This document shows positions 51,663 to 61,430 of a stretch of 64,000 nucleotides of DNA, piece after piece (position 1 is the first letter of the stretch; the number at the start of each line of letters is the position of its first letter). Made by a program: the position numbers and the translations under genes. The stretch comes from Halomonas sp. GT (lineage in GTDB: Bacteria; Pseudomonadota; Gammaproteobacteria; Pseudomonadales; Halomonadaceae), in assembly GCF_002082565.1 (NCBI RefSeq), contig NZ_CP020562.1, positions 3,162,001 through 3,226,000 of the forward strand, read 5' to 3'. The notes under the pieces are model-generated. The model was given only the letters and a program-made list of their open reading frames with translations. It was not told the origin of the DNA and did not search any database.

Positions 51663-52187
51663 ATGTCAGACCCTACGATTACGCCTTGGTACAAACAGTT
51701 CTGGCCATGGTTTTTGTTAGGCCTGCTGTTCTCTTCCATTGTGGTCAGCACGACCTTTGCGGTTTTGTCGATTAAAAGCTACGACGGTATGGTGGTGCAG
51801 GAAGATTATTACGAGCACGGTAAAGCGATTAACGTGATATTCGCGAAGCAAGAGCAAGCCCGCGCTTTGAACTTAAGTGCTGAGCTACGTATTGATCCGC
51901 TTACCAGCGATATCGTTATCGACCTTGCTGGTGATGCTCGCCCAGACAAACTCTATCTAGATCTTATTTTCCCCACCGAAGACGACCGTGACCAGTCATT
52001 TGTACTTGAGCATGTGCGTGAAGGTCGCTATGTCACCCAAGGGCCTGACAATTTGCGCTATCGCTGGTATCTACAGCTGCAGCCAGAACAAGGTAGTGAA
52101 GCAGATTGGCGGCTAATCGGTGAAGCACGCTTCCCTGATGAAAACACTATTGCATTACTACCTGGTGGGCGCTCGGAGAACGAATGA
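51663..52187 (+). CDS. ccoH: FixH/CcoH-family cbb3 oxidase assembly protein
   Basis: A 174-residue FixH-family protein with one N-terminal helix (about 10-35, FWPWFLLGLLFSSIVVSTTF), then a periplasmic beta-rich domain. It has the QEDYYEHGKAIN motif near 50-61, typical of the family. The ATG at 51663 (MSDPTITPWYKQF) is preferred; an ATG at 51642 inside ccoG would add seven residues. It overlaps ccoI by four bases. CcoH helps form the cbb3 complex. Confidence 0.9.
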   Translation: MSDPTITPWYKQFWPWFLLGLLFSSIVVSTTFAVLSIKSYDGMVVQEDYYEHGKAINVIFAKQEQARALNLSAELRIDPLTSDIVIDLAGDARPDKLYLDLIFPTEDDRDQSFVLEHVREGRYVTQGPDNLRYRWYLQLQPEQGSEADWRLIGEARFPDENTIALLPGGRSENE

Positions 52188-54661
52188 CCACAACCGCCCT
52201 CAGCTGCTACCACTGCGGCAACCCGGTGCCCGAAGGGGCACCGTGGCGAATTAACATTGACGACACCCCCCACCCGCTGTGCTGCCCAGGTTGCGAAGCC
52301 GTCGCCCATGCCATCGTCGATGGCGGATTGGAAAGCTATTATCGCTATCGCACAGAAATGCCAGAGCGCCCTGACGAGCGCCAAGCTGCCAAAGCAGAAA
52401 CCTGGTCGGTATTTGATGATCCAGGGCTTCAAGCGCAGTTTGTTCATCCAGAGGGTGACGAAGGACAAGTTCGAGCCACACTGGCTGTGGATGGCATCAC
52501 CTGCGCAGCCTGCGCCTGGCTCATTGAACATCGCTTGAATGCACTCGATGGCGTCACTTCCAGCGCGGTCAATCTCACCCATAATCGCCTTCGTGTGAGC
52601 TGGGACCCTACTGTCATCAACCTGTCACAGCTGTTCGCTGAACTAGCGGCCATTGGCTACGATGCTCAGCCCTATGAACCTGACCTAGCCCAAACACGCT
52701 TGCAACATGAAGAACGCATGAATGTGCGCCGCCTGATTGTCGCGGCTGTCGGGATGATGCAGGTCATGATGTTCTCCATTCCCATATATGTATCGGGGCC
52801 AGGTGAGCTTAGCGAAGACTTTTACGCCCTGTTTCACTGGCTATCGTTTGCACTAGCTACGCCCGTGGTATTTTTCTCAGCGCAGCCTTTTTTCCGTAAC
52901 GCATTGCGTGATCTGAAAACCGGCGTTCTTGGCATGGATGTACCGGTCTCGCTAGCTATTGGCGGTGCCTATTTAGCAAGCAGTTATGCAGTGCTGTTTA
53001 ACGTTGGTGATGTTTATTTCGACTCGGTCGCCATGTTTACCTTTTTCTTGCTATTTGGCCGTTATGTAGAAGGTAGGGCTAGACGGCGCAGCGGCCACAG
53101 CGGCAATGCGCTGAGCGGAGTTTTGCCAGTGTCCGCTATTCGCCTTGAAGCTGATGGCAGTGAACGCATTCTTCCTGCCAGTGAACTTACAGAAGGTGAC
53201 CGCGTGCTAATCAAGCCCGGTCATGGCGTTCCCGCTGATGGCATTATCGAAGACGGCGAATCCAGTCTTGATGAGTCGATGCTGACCGGTGAGTACTTGC
53301 CAGTGACTCGGCGGGTAAGCGAAAGTGTGGTGGGTGGCAGCCAAAACATGGAAAACCCGCTTATCATAAAGGTAACCCATGCTGGCAATAGCGCCAGAGT
53401 GGCCGGCATTGTCGATTTAACCGATCGCGCTTTTGCAAGTCGCCCACGACTTGCCCAGATGGCGGCGCGTATGGCGCACCTGTTTGTGTTACGACTGCTG
53501 ATCGTTACCGCGTGTGTCACCGTAGTATGGTGGTTTATTGATCCGTCTCGCGTGCTATGGGTACTACTCTCGGTATTAGTAGTCACCTGCCCTTGCGCAC
53601 TGGCACTGGCTACCCCCACAGCACTGACAGCAGGCCATGGACAATTGCGCCAGCGAGGCGTATTAATTACACGTGCTGACGCGATCGAATCACTCTCCAA
53701 CGTCACCCGCGTAATTTTTGATAAAACCGGTACGCTGACCCGCGGCGAAATGCAGCTGACCCAAACGTATCCTATTGACCAACAGCATCTCGCCCACAGC
53801 GATACACCGCTCAGTGAAGAGCATGCTCAAGCCATCGCAGCGGCGCTAGAGGCACACTCTGAACACCCCATTGCCAGGGCTTTTCGCCCATTCCGAGATG
53901 CCACACTGCAGGCACGCAACGTCAAAAGTGTGACTGGAAGCGGGCTAGAAGGCACTTTAAACGGCGCAACATGGCGATTAGGCAAACCCGATTTTGCGAC
54001 GACAACCACACTGCCTCCACCAGGCACCGGCCAATGGCTTTTACTCAGTGAAAACAGCGCACCACGTGCCTGGTTCAAGCTACACGATGGCATTCGTGAA
54101 GATGCGGCTCAAACCATTGCCGCACTTCAAGCCCGTGGATTGGAAGTAGAACTACTTTCTGGTGACACGCAAGAAGCGGTAGAAAGCTTGGCAGAACAGC
54201 TCAATATTACGACGTGGCACGCTGGCAAATCGCCTGAGGGCAAGCTGGCACGATTACGTGAGTTACAAGCCAGCGGTGAGCGTGTTGTGATGATCGGTGA
54301 CGGTATCAATGATGTGCCGGTATTGGCTGGCGCTGACGTCGCCATTGCCATGAATGGCGCCACAGACCTTGCCCGAACCCGCGCCGACGCGATATTGCTC
54401 AGCCCACGCCTAATGCGTATTTTTGAGGCGATTGATATTTCCTGCGCCACACGTCGAATTATGCGCCAAAATATGATGTGGTCGGTTTGCTACAACTTTT
54501 CGGCACTGCCTTTAGCAGCAATGGGCTTAATTCCCCCCTGGCTCGCTGCGATTGGCATGTCGTTAAGCTCCCTGATCGTGGTAGGTAACGCGCTTCGTCT
54601 CACTCGCTGGCGTACGCCGCTAGCCCCTCAGATTGCCCTATCAACACCGGTGACGGCATGA
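52184..54661 (+). CDS. ccoI: Copper-transporting P-type ATPase CcoI (FixI)
   Basis: An 825-residue heavy-metal ATPase that delivers copper for the CuB site of CcoN. An N-terminal putative metal-binding domain (Cys8, Cys11, Cys33, Cys34, Cys37) precedes an HMA domain with Cys107 and Cys110 (GITCAACAW). The ATPase core follows: SLDESMLTGEYLPV (A domain), the transmembrane CPC motif (VVTCPCALALATP), the phosphorylation site DKTGTLT, and GDGINDVPVLAGADVAIAM. Membrane helices flank these. Overlap of four bases with both neighbours indicates tight coupling. Confidence 0.95.
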   Translation: MTTTALSCYHCGNPVPEGAPWRINIDDTPHPLCCPGCEAVAHAIVDGGLESYYRYRTEMPERPDERQAAKAETWSVFDDPGLQAQFVHPEGDEGQVRATLAVDGITCAACAWLIEHRLNALDGVTSSAVNLTHNRLRVSWDPTVINLSQLFAELAAIGYDAQPYEPDLAQTRLQHEERMNVRRLIVAAVGMMQVMMFSIPIYVSGPGELSEDFYALFHWLSFALATPVVFFSAQPFFRNALRDLKTGVLGMDVPVSLAIGGAYLASSYAVLFNVGDVYFDSVAMFTFFLLFGRYVEGRARRRSGHSGNALSGVLPVSAIRLEADGSERILPASELTEGDRVLIKPGHGVPADGIIEDGESSLDESMLTGEYLPVTRRVSESVVGGSQNMENPLIIKVTHAGNSARVAGIVDLTDRAFASRPRLAQMAARMAHLFVLRLLIVTACVTVVWWFIDPSRVLWVLLSVLVVTCPCALALATPTALTAGHGQLRQRGVLITRADAIESLSNVTRVIFDKTGTLTRGEMQLTQTYPIDQQHLAHSDTPLSEEHAQAIAAALEAHSEHPIARAFRPFRDATLQARNVKSVTGSGLEGTLNGATWRLGKPDFATTTTLPPPGTGQWLLLSENSAPRAWFKLHDGIREDAAQTIAALQARGLEVELLSGDTQEAVESLAEQLNITTWHAGKSPEGKLARLRELQASGERVVMIGDGINDVPVLAGADVAIAMNGATDLARTRADAILLSPRLMRIFEAIDISCATRRIMRQNMMWSVCYNFSALPLAAMGLIPPWLAAIGMSLSSLIVVGNALRLTRWRTPLAPQIALSTPVTA

Positions 54662-54879
54662 CGATTTTATACTTACTGATTCCACTTTCACTCATTCTTC
54701 TGGGTCTCGCGGTGTGGGCGTTTTTCTGGGCCGTGAAGCACGACCAGTTTGACGATTTAGAAGGGCCAGCCCACCGCATCCTATTCGACGACGATGAGAA
54801 TGACCTGTCTCCCGAGCAGCGTGCAGCGCGTAAAAAAAGCGGGTCCTCTTCTCAAGATGACCAAGAGCCTCCTGTATGA
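54658..54879 (+). CDS. ccoS: Cytochrome oxidase maturation protein CcoS
   Basis: A 73-residue protein with one N-terminal helix (ILYLLIPLSLILLGLAVWAF) and the signature KHDQFDDLEGPAHRILFDDD. CcoS is needed to insert cofactors into the cbb3 oxidase. It overlaps both neighbours by four bases. Confidence 0.95.
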   Translation: MTILYLLIPLSLILLGLAVWAFFWAVKHDQFDDLEGPAHRILFDDDENDLSPEQRAARKKSGSSSQDDQEPPV

Positions 54880-55571
54880 ATCCGACGGGACTCGATTTAC
54901 CGCCCCTACTAGCCGCATTTGTATTTGGCTTAATGGGCGGCGCCCATTGTATCGGCATGTGTGGCGGCATTATGAGCGCGCTAACCTTTGCCGTTCCGCC
55001 TAGCATGCGACACCCAGCCCGCATGGGTGGACTGTTGATTAGCTATAACGCGGGACGTATTCTCAGCTATATGGTGGCGGGTGCTATTGTTGCTGCACTT
55101 GGCACACTCATATCGCTTTCGCCATCTGCACGCATTGCGCTGCAGGCTTTCGCCGCATTGATGCTCATCTTGATGGCACTCTATATCGCTAACTGGTGGA
55201 AAGGGCTTCTGAGAGTAGAAGCCGTTGGAAGATACCTTTGGCGTTATATAGAGCCAGTGGGAAGACGCCTGATGCCCGTCGTCCAACTTCCTCAAGCCTT
55301 CGCCCTGGGGTCACTGTGGGGCTGGCTGCCCTGCGGTCTGGTTTACTCCATGCTAGCCTGGAGCTTAGCGATTGCAGACCCACTCGATGGCGCTCTTTTA
55401 ATGGGGGCTTTTGGCCTGGGTACACTCCCTGCTCTGCTGGCAACGGGATTTGCAGCACAACAGCTGAGCCATTTAATCCGCCACCCCGCCACTCGAAGCG
55501 TCGCCGCACTGTCGATAATAAGCTTCGCCCTTTGGCAGCTATGGACGCTGATACCCCTAACAACGCATTAG
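54876..55571 (+). CDS. Sulfite exporter TauE/SafE-type protein of the cco cluster
   Basis: A 231-residue membrane protein with six helices. The start LLAAFVFGLMGGAHCIGMCG carries the conserved GGxHCIGMCGG motif, and MPVVQLPQAFALGSLWGWLPCGLVYSML carries the paired GWLPCGLVY, with Cys and His residues that could bind metal. This DsbD-like subgroup is commonly encoded right after ccoS, and is thought to take part in copper handling for the oxidase. It overlaps ccoS by four bases, so it belongs to the ccoGHIS unit. Confidence 0.88.
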   Translation: MNPTGLDLPPLLAAFVFGLMGGAHCIGMCGGIMSALTFAVPPSMRHPARMGGLLISYNAGRILSYMVAGAIVAALGTLISLSPSARIALQAFAALMLILMALYIANWWKGLLRVEAVGRYLWRYIEPVGRRLMPVVQLPQAFALGSLWGWLPCGLVYSMLAWSLAIADPLDGALLMGAFGLGTLPALLATGFAAQQLSHLIRHPATRSVAALSIISFALWQLWTLIPLTTH

Positions 55572-55588
55572 GCATACTCTTCTATAGC

Positions 55589-55602
55589 TTGATATAGCTC
55601 AA
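55589..55602 (+). promoter_or_regulatory. FNR/Anr box before hemN
   Basis: TTGATATAGCTCAA matches TTGAT-N4-ATCAA at nine of ten fixed positions. It lies 97 bases before the hemN start, in the only gap in this block. HemN is the oxygen-independent haem enzyme, and Anr control fits. Confidence 0.75.
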
Positions 55603-55699
55603 CGCTTTCCAAGTGTCTCCGACGTAGCATTCCAAGAGAATACTGAGCAACTGCGCTCAGTCACTCCTTTTGTTTACTTCTCACTTCGGAGCGCTCGCC

Positions 55700-57127
55700 A
55701 TGCCCGTTCATGCCACTGCTGCCTTCTCACCTACCAACACTGATGTGTCTGGGGCTAATGCCTGGGATGAAGCGCTGCTGCGTCGCTATGACAAAAGTGG
55801 CCCACGCTATACGTCCTACCCGACAGCTCTAGCGTTTCATGAGCAGTTTAGTGCCGATGACTTTACTCAGGCGCTAGCGCGCAGTAACGAGAGCCACCGT
55901 CCGCTATCACTGTATGTGCATGTGCCCTTTTGTCGAAAAATTTGCTTCTACTGTGCTTGCAATAAAATCGCAACGAAGAATACCGCCCTTGCAGAACCTT
56001 ATCTTTCTCAGCTAGATCGAGAGATGGTGCTCACTGCCCGCCATTTAGACACTTCACGGCCGGTGCAACAGTTACACTGGGGCGGTGGTACGCCCACATT
56101 TCTAACCTTGGCACAGATGGGAGATCTGATTGATCGCCTAGATGCCCGTTTTGGTTTATCTGGCTCAGCCGATCGTGATTACGCTATTGAAATAGACCCT
56201 CGTGAAGCAGACGTATTTACGCTGCGCCACCTACAGTCTCTCGGCTTTAATCGACTAAGCCTTGGCGTACAGGATTTAAATCCGCAGGTACAAAAAGCCA
56301 TCAACCGAGTACAACCCCGGGTACTCACCGAAACGTTGATGGAAGAAGCACACCGTCTTGGTTTTCGCTCACTCAATCTTGATTTGATTTATGGACTGCC
56401 ATTTCAAACAGAAAAAAGCTTTGCCGAGACACTAAGTCAAGTCATCGAACTCAACCCTGCACGGCTGTCCGTATTTAATTATGCGCACATGCCCACCCGT
56501 TTTGCGCCACAGCGACGCATTAACGAAACGGACCTTCCCAGCGCTGATGAAAAGCTGGCTATTTTGCATACCACCATAGAAATGCTGACTAACGCAGGCT
56601 ATGTGCATATTGGCATGGATCACTTTGCACGACCTGACGATAGCCTAGCGATTGCTCAGCGCAACGGCACCTTACAACGCAATTTTCAGGGCTACTCTAG
56701 CCATGCACAGTGCGATTTAGTTGGCTTAGGCGTATCCGCCATATCACGGGTTGACGACGTTTACGCACAAAACCCGACCCAGCTTAACCAATATGAAGCA
56801 GCCTTAGATCAAGGTAAGCTGGCAACCGTTAAAGGATTAAGGTTAAATAAGGATGACCTAATACGAAGAGACGTGATTGAACGGCTAATGTGCGACATGC
56901 ATATTGATCTAGCGGACGTTGGAAAGCGTTGGCACATCGATGCCAATGACTATTTTTCCACCGCAATTGAGCAATTGAAGATAGCTGAGCAAGACGGCTT
57001 GATCACTCGCCATCAGCAAGTTATTAGCGCCACCCCCTCTGGGCGGCTGCTGATTCGCCATTTGGCGATGGCTTTTGATGCTCGCCTAGCTGACCAGCCG
57101 ACTCAGCGCTACTCTAAGATTGTATAA
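55700..57127 (+). CDS. hemN: Oxygen-independent coproporphyrinogen III oxidase HemN
   Basis: A 475-residue radical-SAM enzyme that decarboxylates coproporphyrinogen III to protoporphyrinogen IX without oxygen. The ATG at 55700 has GGAG nine bases upstream. The cluster motif is FCRKICFYCACN (CxxxCxxC). GGGTPTFL and the SAM-binding region follow, and the HemN C-terminal domain (about 370-450) is present. Length and the N-terminal RYDKSGPRYTSYPTA fit true HemN rather than the HemW look-alike. An Anr box precedes it. Confidence 0.96.
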   Translation: MPVHATAAFSPTNTDVSGANAWDEALLRRYDKSGPRYTSYPTALAFHEQFSADDFTQALARSNESHRPLSLYVHVPFCRKICFYCACNKIATKNTALAEPYLSQLDREMVLTARHLDTSRPVQQLHWGGGTPTFLTLAQMGDLIDRLDARFGLSGSADRDYAIEIDPREADVFTLRHLQSLGFNRLSLGVQDLNPQVQKAINRVQPRVLTETLMEEAHRLGFRSLNLDLIYGLPFQTEKSFAETLSQVIELNPARLSVFNYAHMPTRFAPQRRINETDLPSADEKLAILHTTIEMLTNAGYVHIGMDHFARPDDSLAIAQRNGTLQRNFQGYSSHAQCDLVGLGVSAISRVDDVYAQNPTQLNQYEAALDQGKLATVKGLRLNKDDLIRRDVIERLMCDMHIDLADVGKRWHIDANDYFSTAIEQLKIAEQDGLITRHQQVISATPSGRLLIRHLAMAFDARLADQPTQRYSKIV

Positions 57128-57185
57128 GCTTCTTGAGACGTCTTGCACCTGGGCCTATGATGGCTAACGAGAAAGGGAGAATAAT

Positions 57186-57938
57186 ATGCCACACCCCGCC
57201 AGCCAACGACGCTCACTGCTGCAAGAGGCGCGCTGCCAGACCTGTAGCCTAAGCTCGCTGTGTCTACCGCTTGCCTTAGAGCTTGAGGACATGAGTCAGT
57301 TTGATGCCATCATTCGTCGCCGCGCTCCGCTTAAAAAAGGCGAGCCCCTGTTTCGCCAGGGTGATCACTTCACCAGCGTGTATGCCGTCCGCTCAGGCAG
57401 CCTGAAACAGGTAACCAGCGAAGGTAATGGCAATGATCAACTGACAAATTTCTATCTTCCCAGCGAACTGGTGGGGTTAGACGGAATTGATGAAGAGCAC
57501 TACCCCGGTAGCGTCATTGCACTGGAAACCACAACGGTGTGTGAAATCCCGTTTGATCGCTTGGACCTACTTTCCGAAGAACTACCCGAACTACGTGGTC
57601 AGCTTTATCGGAGTATGAGCAAAGAATTGCGGGATGACCGACGCATGATGCGCTTGCTATCGCGCAAGACGGCCGATCAGCGACTAGCAAGCTTTTTAGT
57701 TACCCTTTCAGACCGTTTTCGTCGACGTGGATACTCGCCTTATAGCTTCAGGCTCTCCATGTCTCGCGCCGATATTGGCAACTACTTAGGCTTGGCGGTA
57801 GAAACGGTCAGCCGTATTCTTAGCCGCTTTCAACAGCAAGAGGTAGTGGCTGTTTCAGGGCGCGAGGTTAATATTTTAGATATGCAACGCCTCATCACGC
57901 TAGCTGAAGAGGAAGAACAGTCGGCTAGTCCACGGTAA
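57186..57938 (+). CDS. anr: FNR-family oxygen sensor (Anr)
   Basis: A 250-residue transcription factor activated by low oxygen. Cys17, Cys20, Cys26 and Cys119 match the four ligands of the oxygen-labile [4Fe-4S] cluster of FNR. The CRP-like effector domain (about 40-150) is followed by a dimer helix and the DNA-binding domain, where Glu206, Ser209 and Arg210 (VETVSR) match the residues that read TTGAT. GGGAGAATAAT precedes the ATG. It lies 58 bases after hemN, and its likely targets ccoN and hemN are in the window. Its 3' end overlaps the convergent ttcA by 14 bases. Confidence 0.96.
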   Translation: MPHPASQRRSLLQEARCQTCSLSSLCLPLALELEDMSQFDAIIRRRAPLKKGEPLFRQGDHFTSVYAVRSGSLKQVTSEGNGNDQLTNFYLPSELVGLDGIDEEHYPGSVIALETTTVCEIPFDRLDLLSEELPELRGQLYRSMSKELRDDRRMMRLLSRKTADQRLASFLVTLSDRFRRRGYSPYSFRLSMSRADIGNYLGLAVETVSRILSRFQQQEVVAVSGREVNILDMQRLITLAEEEEQSASPR

Positions 57939-58914
57939 GCGCCTGAATACGCCCTTCCATCAACGCCGCTTGTTTGGCTTCAAGGCCAGCAAAGTCAAAC
58001 AAACGGCGGTCTGCCAGCTGGGAAGGCGCTACATTGGTCACTGCTTTAAACATGCTCTCTAGCCGTCCTGGATGTTTTTTATCCCACTCAGCCAGCATAT
58101 CTTTGACGACTTGACGCTGAAGATTGGGCTGAGAGCCACATAAGTTGCAGGGAATAATGGGGAATTCCATTAGCCGAGAAAACTCTGCAATATCAGCCTC
58201 TTTGCAGTAGGCAAGGGGGCGAATGACAATGTTTTTGCCATCGTCAGATAAAAGCTTGGGAGGCATTGCTTTCAAAGTGCCACCAAAGAACATGTTAAGA
58301 AATAACGTTTCTAAAATATCTTCACGATGATGCCCTAGGGCAATTTTTGTTGCCCCAATTTCCTCAGCAAACCCATAGAGAGAGCCACGTCTTAATCGTG
58401 AGCAGAGTGCGCAAGTCGTTTTTCCTTCAGGGGTTTTCTCTTTCACCACGGAGTAGGTGTCACGCTCTAAAATGTGGTATTCAACACCCACTTTATCTAA
58501 GTATTGGGGCAGCACATGCTCTGGAAAACCTGGCTGTTTTTGATCCATATTGACGGCGACCAGAGAGAAGTTAACTGGCGCGTTGCGCTGCAGGTTAAGC
58601 AGTATCTCCAGCATCGTATAGCTATCTTTGCCACCAGACAGACACACCATCACTTTGTCACCTTCACCAATCATTTGATAATCAATGATGGCGTTGCCAA
58701 CCTCTCGCCGTAAGCGCTTTTGTAGCTTATTAAATTCACGCTTTTGTTTAGCGGCATGATGCTCGGATGGTGTCTGTGAGCTATTAACAGCAGAGCTGCT
58801 AACAGAAACAGTCTCAAGTGCAGCGGGATCAAAATAGTCAGGTTGTAGCATGGTGTAGGCACTGCCGATGGTAGAAGAAGCAGCGAACATTCTAACAAGA
58901 CTCACCACCTCCAC
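57925..58914 (-). CDS. ttcA: tRNA 2-thiocytidine synthetase TtcA
   Basis: A 329-residue (or shorter) PP-loop enzyme that thiolates cytidine 32 in tRNA. The ATP motif is SGGKDS (about 93-98). The iron-sulfur cysteines lie in CALC (168, 171) and CNLC (256, 259). The C-terminal part has the TtcA pattern [18 protein letters not shown]. The start is uncertain: GTG at 58914, or ATGs at 58890 or 58851 ([10 protein letters not shown]). None has a strong ribosome-binding site. It converges with anr, a neighbourhood also seen in enterics. Confidence 0.93.
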   Translation of the reverse strand: MEVVSLVRMFAASSTIGSAYTMLQPDYFDPAALETVSVSSSAVNSSQTPSEHHAAKQKREFNKLQKRLRREVGNAIIDYQMIGEGDKVMVCLSGGKDSYTMLEILLNLQRNAPVNFSLVAVNMDQKQPGFPEHVLPQYLDKVGVEYHILERDTYSVVKEKTPEGKTTCALCSRLRRGSLYGFAEEIGATKIALGHHREDILETLFLNMFFGGTLKAMPPKLLSDDGKNIVIRPLAYCKEADIAEFSRLMEFPIIPCNLCGSQPNLQRQVVKDMLAEWDKKHPGRLESMFKAVTNVAPSQLADRRLFDFAGLEAKQAALMEGRIQALTVD

Positions 58915-58956
58915 CCAAGATAAACCCGTGGATTCATCGTATGAGGGTAGTAACGA

Positions 58957-59616
58957 CTACGCCTGCTGGGCGATCTCGCGCTGCAAACGCAGATATAAAA
59001 GCGCGCTTGCGGTAGCATCCCCCAACACCCCCATCCATTGAAGAGCGGGTATTTGCCAACGAGCGAGCGCTTCCGTTAGGCGGCCGCTCGTCTCACACTG
59101 TGGATGTAAGCGACGCAGCTGACGATAGTGCAGCTTTCCAACATCAACCTGGGCATTGGGCAAACCAAATCCCAGCCCGGCTTTAAACAAAAGATTAAGA
59201 TGTTCCACCGAGCGGCCTAACTGCCAACCAATTAGCGGCCGATTACCGATAAATTCAGCTAGCGCCCCAAGATGCTCAGCGTTAGGCGCCAGCACCGTAT
59301 CCGTCGCATAAAGCTGATGATGTCGCCGCAATGCAGGGCCGTTGTTGTTTTGCTCTTCTGCCAGGGTAGCCACCCAGGCTTGGCTGGTCTGCACTCTCCC
59401 TGGGCTTAAGACAACAGCAGCGACGCTGACCACAGGCGCTTGGCCCGGGCTAACCTGGCAGGCAAGTGCCACCATTTCTTCCCCCATGTAGGGCTGAAAC
59501 AGCCATGCGTAGGGGGAATCTGCCCAGCGTCGGCGGTCGCTTTCGCGCTGCATTAATGTACGCAGCGAGCCACTGAGTAATGACATATGCCGGTCTAACA
59601 AGCGCATTCCGCTCAC
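58957..59616 (-). CDS. 3'-5' exonuclease-like (DEDDh fold) protein with lost catalytic residues
   Basis: A 219-residue protein whose layout follows the DnaQ/RNase T exonuclease fold encoded beside cNMP/CBS/DUF294 proteins in other bacteria. The expected first motif (Asp-x-Glu) reads ALACQV at 50-55, the second reads LIGWQLGRSVEHLN (128-141) without its Asp, and the third (H-x4-D) keeps only Asp200. Nuclease activity is therefore unlikely. Overlap by four bases with the DUF294 gene upstream indicates a paired function. The assignment rests on context and fold pattern, so confidence is moderate. Confidence 0.6.
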   Translation of the reverse strand: MSGMRLLDRHMSLLSGSLRTLMQRESDRRRWADSPYAWLFQPYMGEEMVALACQVSPGQAPVVSVAAVVLSPGRVQTSQAWVATLAEEQNNNGPALRRHHQLYATDTVLAPNAEHLGALAEFIGNRPLIGWQLGRSVEHLNLLFKAGLGFGLPNAQVDVGKLHYRQLRRLHPQCETSGRLTEALARWQIPALQWMGVLGDATASALLYLRLQREIAQQA

Positions 59617-61430
59617 GAATACTCCAAATGATAACGATGGGAGAGCCGCTGCTTAAAATCTTTTACGATATGCAGCGCCTCACGCAACAGATCACGCTCA
59701 AGGGACGAGAGTTCTTGCACCACCACACGGTTGCTGCGCTGCTGAGTCGACGCTTCTGCTGTCTGCAACTGCTGCTTTAAACGTAGTTCGGTAAATAGCG
59801 CCAGCGCCTCCCCCAGGTCGTCAGCAAAACGGCGATCAAGACGACCATCTTCTGCTAAAGCGTCCAAGCGGTCTAAGGTGGAAGTGGCGTTAATTCGTCG
59901 CTCGAGCGCCATTGTGCGCACCCCATGAACAATAGGGAAAATCCCGCCTTTTTTAATATCAATTCCATGCTGGGGCTTTTTTAAGGAGCCAAATAGCGTT
60001 AGCGGTGTTGAGAAGCGCAGCGCAGCGCGTGCAAAGTAGGACAGTAGTAGCTCATCGCGTGAGCAGCGTTCAAACAGCGCTGCCCGCACGCTGTCTAGCA
60101 ATTGCGGGTTACCGGCCACCCCGTGGGCATCCAGCAAAATTGCCAGCTTCATTAGGCTATCGCCATCTCTTGCACTCACCCATTTAGTAATGTTGTTTTT
60201 CCATTGCGACACAGTGCCAACCCATTCAGGATTAGACACCATGATATTACCTGGGCACGGTGGGTAACCGAGCTGAATCAGCGTCTGGGTAAGCGCATTC
60301 ATGTCGTCGGCAAGCGAAGGCCATTGGCTGTCATCAGCTAAAATCAGACCATTATCTTGATCTGTTTTAAGAATTTGCTCACCGCGTCCTTCACTTCCCA
60401 TGACCATTAGGCAACTGTGAGAGTGATACTGCTCGGGAATAACAAATGACCACGCTTTATTGATGATTCGGCCATTCAACGCGGCCAGTAGGTCCATAGC
60501 AAAACGTAGTTTAACCCCTTGTGCCATAAGCGCATTCACCAATTCTGGCGTGCGCTGGCTGGCAGCCGCCAATGCTTCTAAGCTATTTGCCTGTTCTACC
60601 TGCAGGCTAACCACATAGCTACGGCTCGAAAAATAGCTCAGGACATCCGTTAGCTCTACCACCCCTTTCAGGGCTCCCTGCTCCATAACCACCACGCGCG
60701 TTACTTTATGCCGAGTCATCAGCACGAGCGCTTCAAATAAGTATTGGTTGGGGGTAACAGTCACCAACGAGAAATGGGCCACATCCTCAACGGGCGATGT
60801 ATGTTCAAAGTTATTCAGCACGACGCCATTGAGCAAATCGGTTTTAGTAACAATGCCAAATTCGCCCTGGGTTTTGACTAACAAGCTATCCGCATGACTG
60901 TCGTTGAGCTGGCGCACCGCGCTAGCAATATCTGTCGATGCGTCCATGATAAGAGGTTCGCGCATACATTCGCTGACTTTAGCCAACATAAAGCCAGCCA
61001 TCGTCACACCGCCTTCGGCACGCTTTTCAGTCATTAAACGCGCTTTATGAGATAGCGACTGCTTGAAAAAATTTTCGAAGTCAGGATGGTGACGGCATAG
61101 CTTTATAAATAGAGCCTTAGGCATCACATAACACAAGCATTCTTGCTCAGCTTGGAAACGATAGCGGCTTTTACCATTCAGAATACTAATGGCACCAAAC
61201 AGGTCACCAGCCGTGTAGTGCCCAATCCGTGCACTGGACGCTGGCAAGGTAGGGTCCAGTTCAGCAACTTCGCCTTTATGAATCAAAAATACCGATTCAC
61301 CCGCTTGTCCCATCTCGATAATAATTTCATCACGATCAAAATAGGCGATGTCCATACCACGACGCACGTGGTCACGCCCTTCATCATCAATTAATGTGAA
61401 GGGCAATTGGGAAAGATCAACGTCAATCAT
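59613..61430 (-). CDS. cNMP-binding / CBS / DUF294 nucleotidyltransferase-like protein
   Basis: A 605-residue cytoplasmic protein. A cyclic-nucleotide-binding domain occupies about 15-130 (GHYTAGDLFGAISILNGKSR), followed by a CBS pair at about 155-275, then DUF294 (about 300-435) with the nucleotidyltransferase motif GSEGRGEQ and TDQDN. The DUF294 C-terminal domain fills about 450-600. The architecture suggests cAMP-, AMP- or ATP-dependent modification or sensing, but the target is unknown. It is divergent from the DUF4212/symporter pair, and the grouping recurs in many gammaproteobacteria, which ties it to acetate/solute uptake control (inference). Confidence 0.88.
   Translation of the reverse strand: MIDVDLSQLPFTLIDDEGRDHVRRGMDIAYFDRDEIIIEMGQAGESVFLIHKGEVAELDPTLPASSARIGHYTAGDLFGAISILNGKSRYRFQAEQECLCYVMPKALFIKLCRHHPDFENFFKQSLSHKARLMTEKRAEGGVTMAGFMLAKVSECMREPLIMDASTDIASAVRQLNDSHADSLLVKTQGEFGIVTKTDLLNGVVLNNFEHTSPVEDVAHFSLVTVTPNQYLFEALVLMTRHKVTRVVVMEQGALKGVVELTDVLSYFSSRSYVVSLQVEQANSLEALAAASQRTPELVNALMAQGVKLRFAMDLLAALNGRIINKAWSFVIPEQYHSHSCLMVMGSEGRGEQILKTDQDNGLILADDSQWPSLADDMNALTQTLIQLGYPPCPGNIMVSNPEWVGTVSQWKNNITKWVSARDGDSLMKLAILLDAHGVAGNPQLLDSVRAALFERCSRDELLLSYFARAALRFSTPLTLFGSLKKPQHGIDIKKGGIFPIVHGVRTMALERRINATSTLDRLDALAEDGRLDRRFADDLGEALALFTELRLKQQLQTAEASTQQRSNRVVVQELSSLERDLLREALHIVKDFKQRLSHRYHLEYS

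Noticed and set aside
52058..52582. Long minus-strand frame across ccoH/ccoI
   Set aside because: It is antisense to two recognised cco genes and has no ribosome-binding site or family resemblance.
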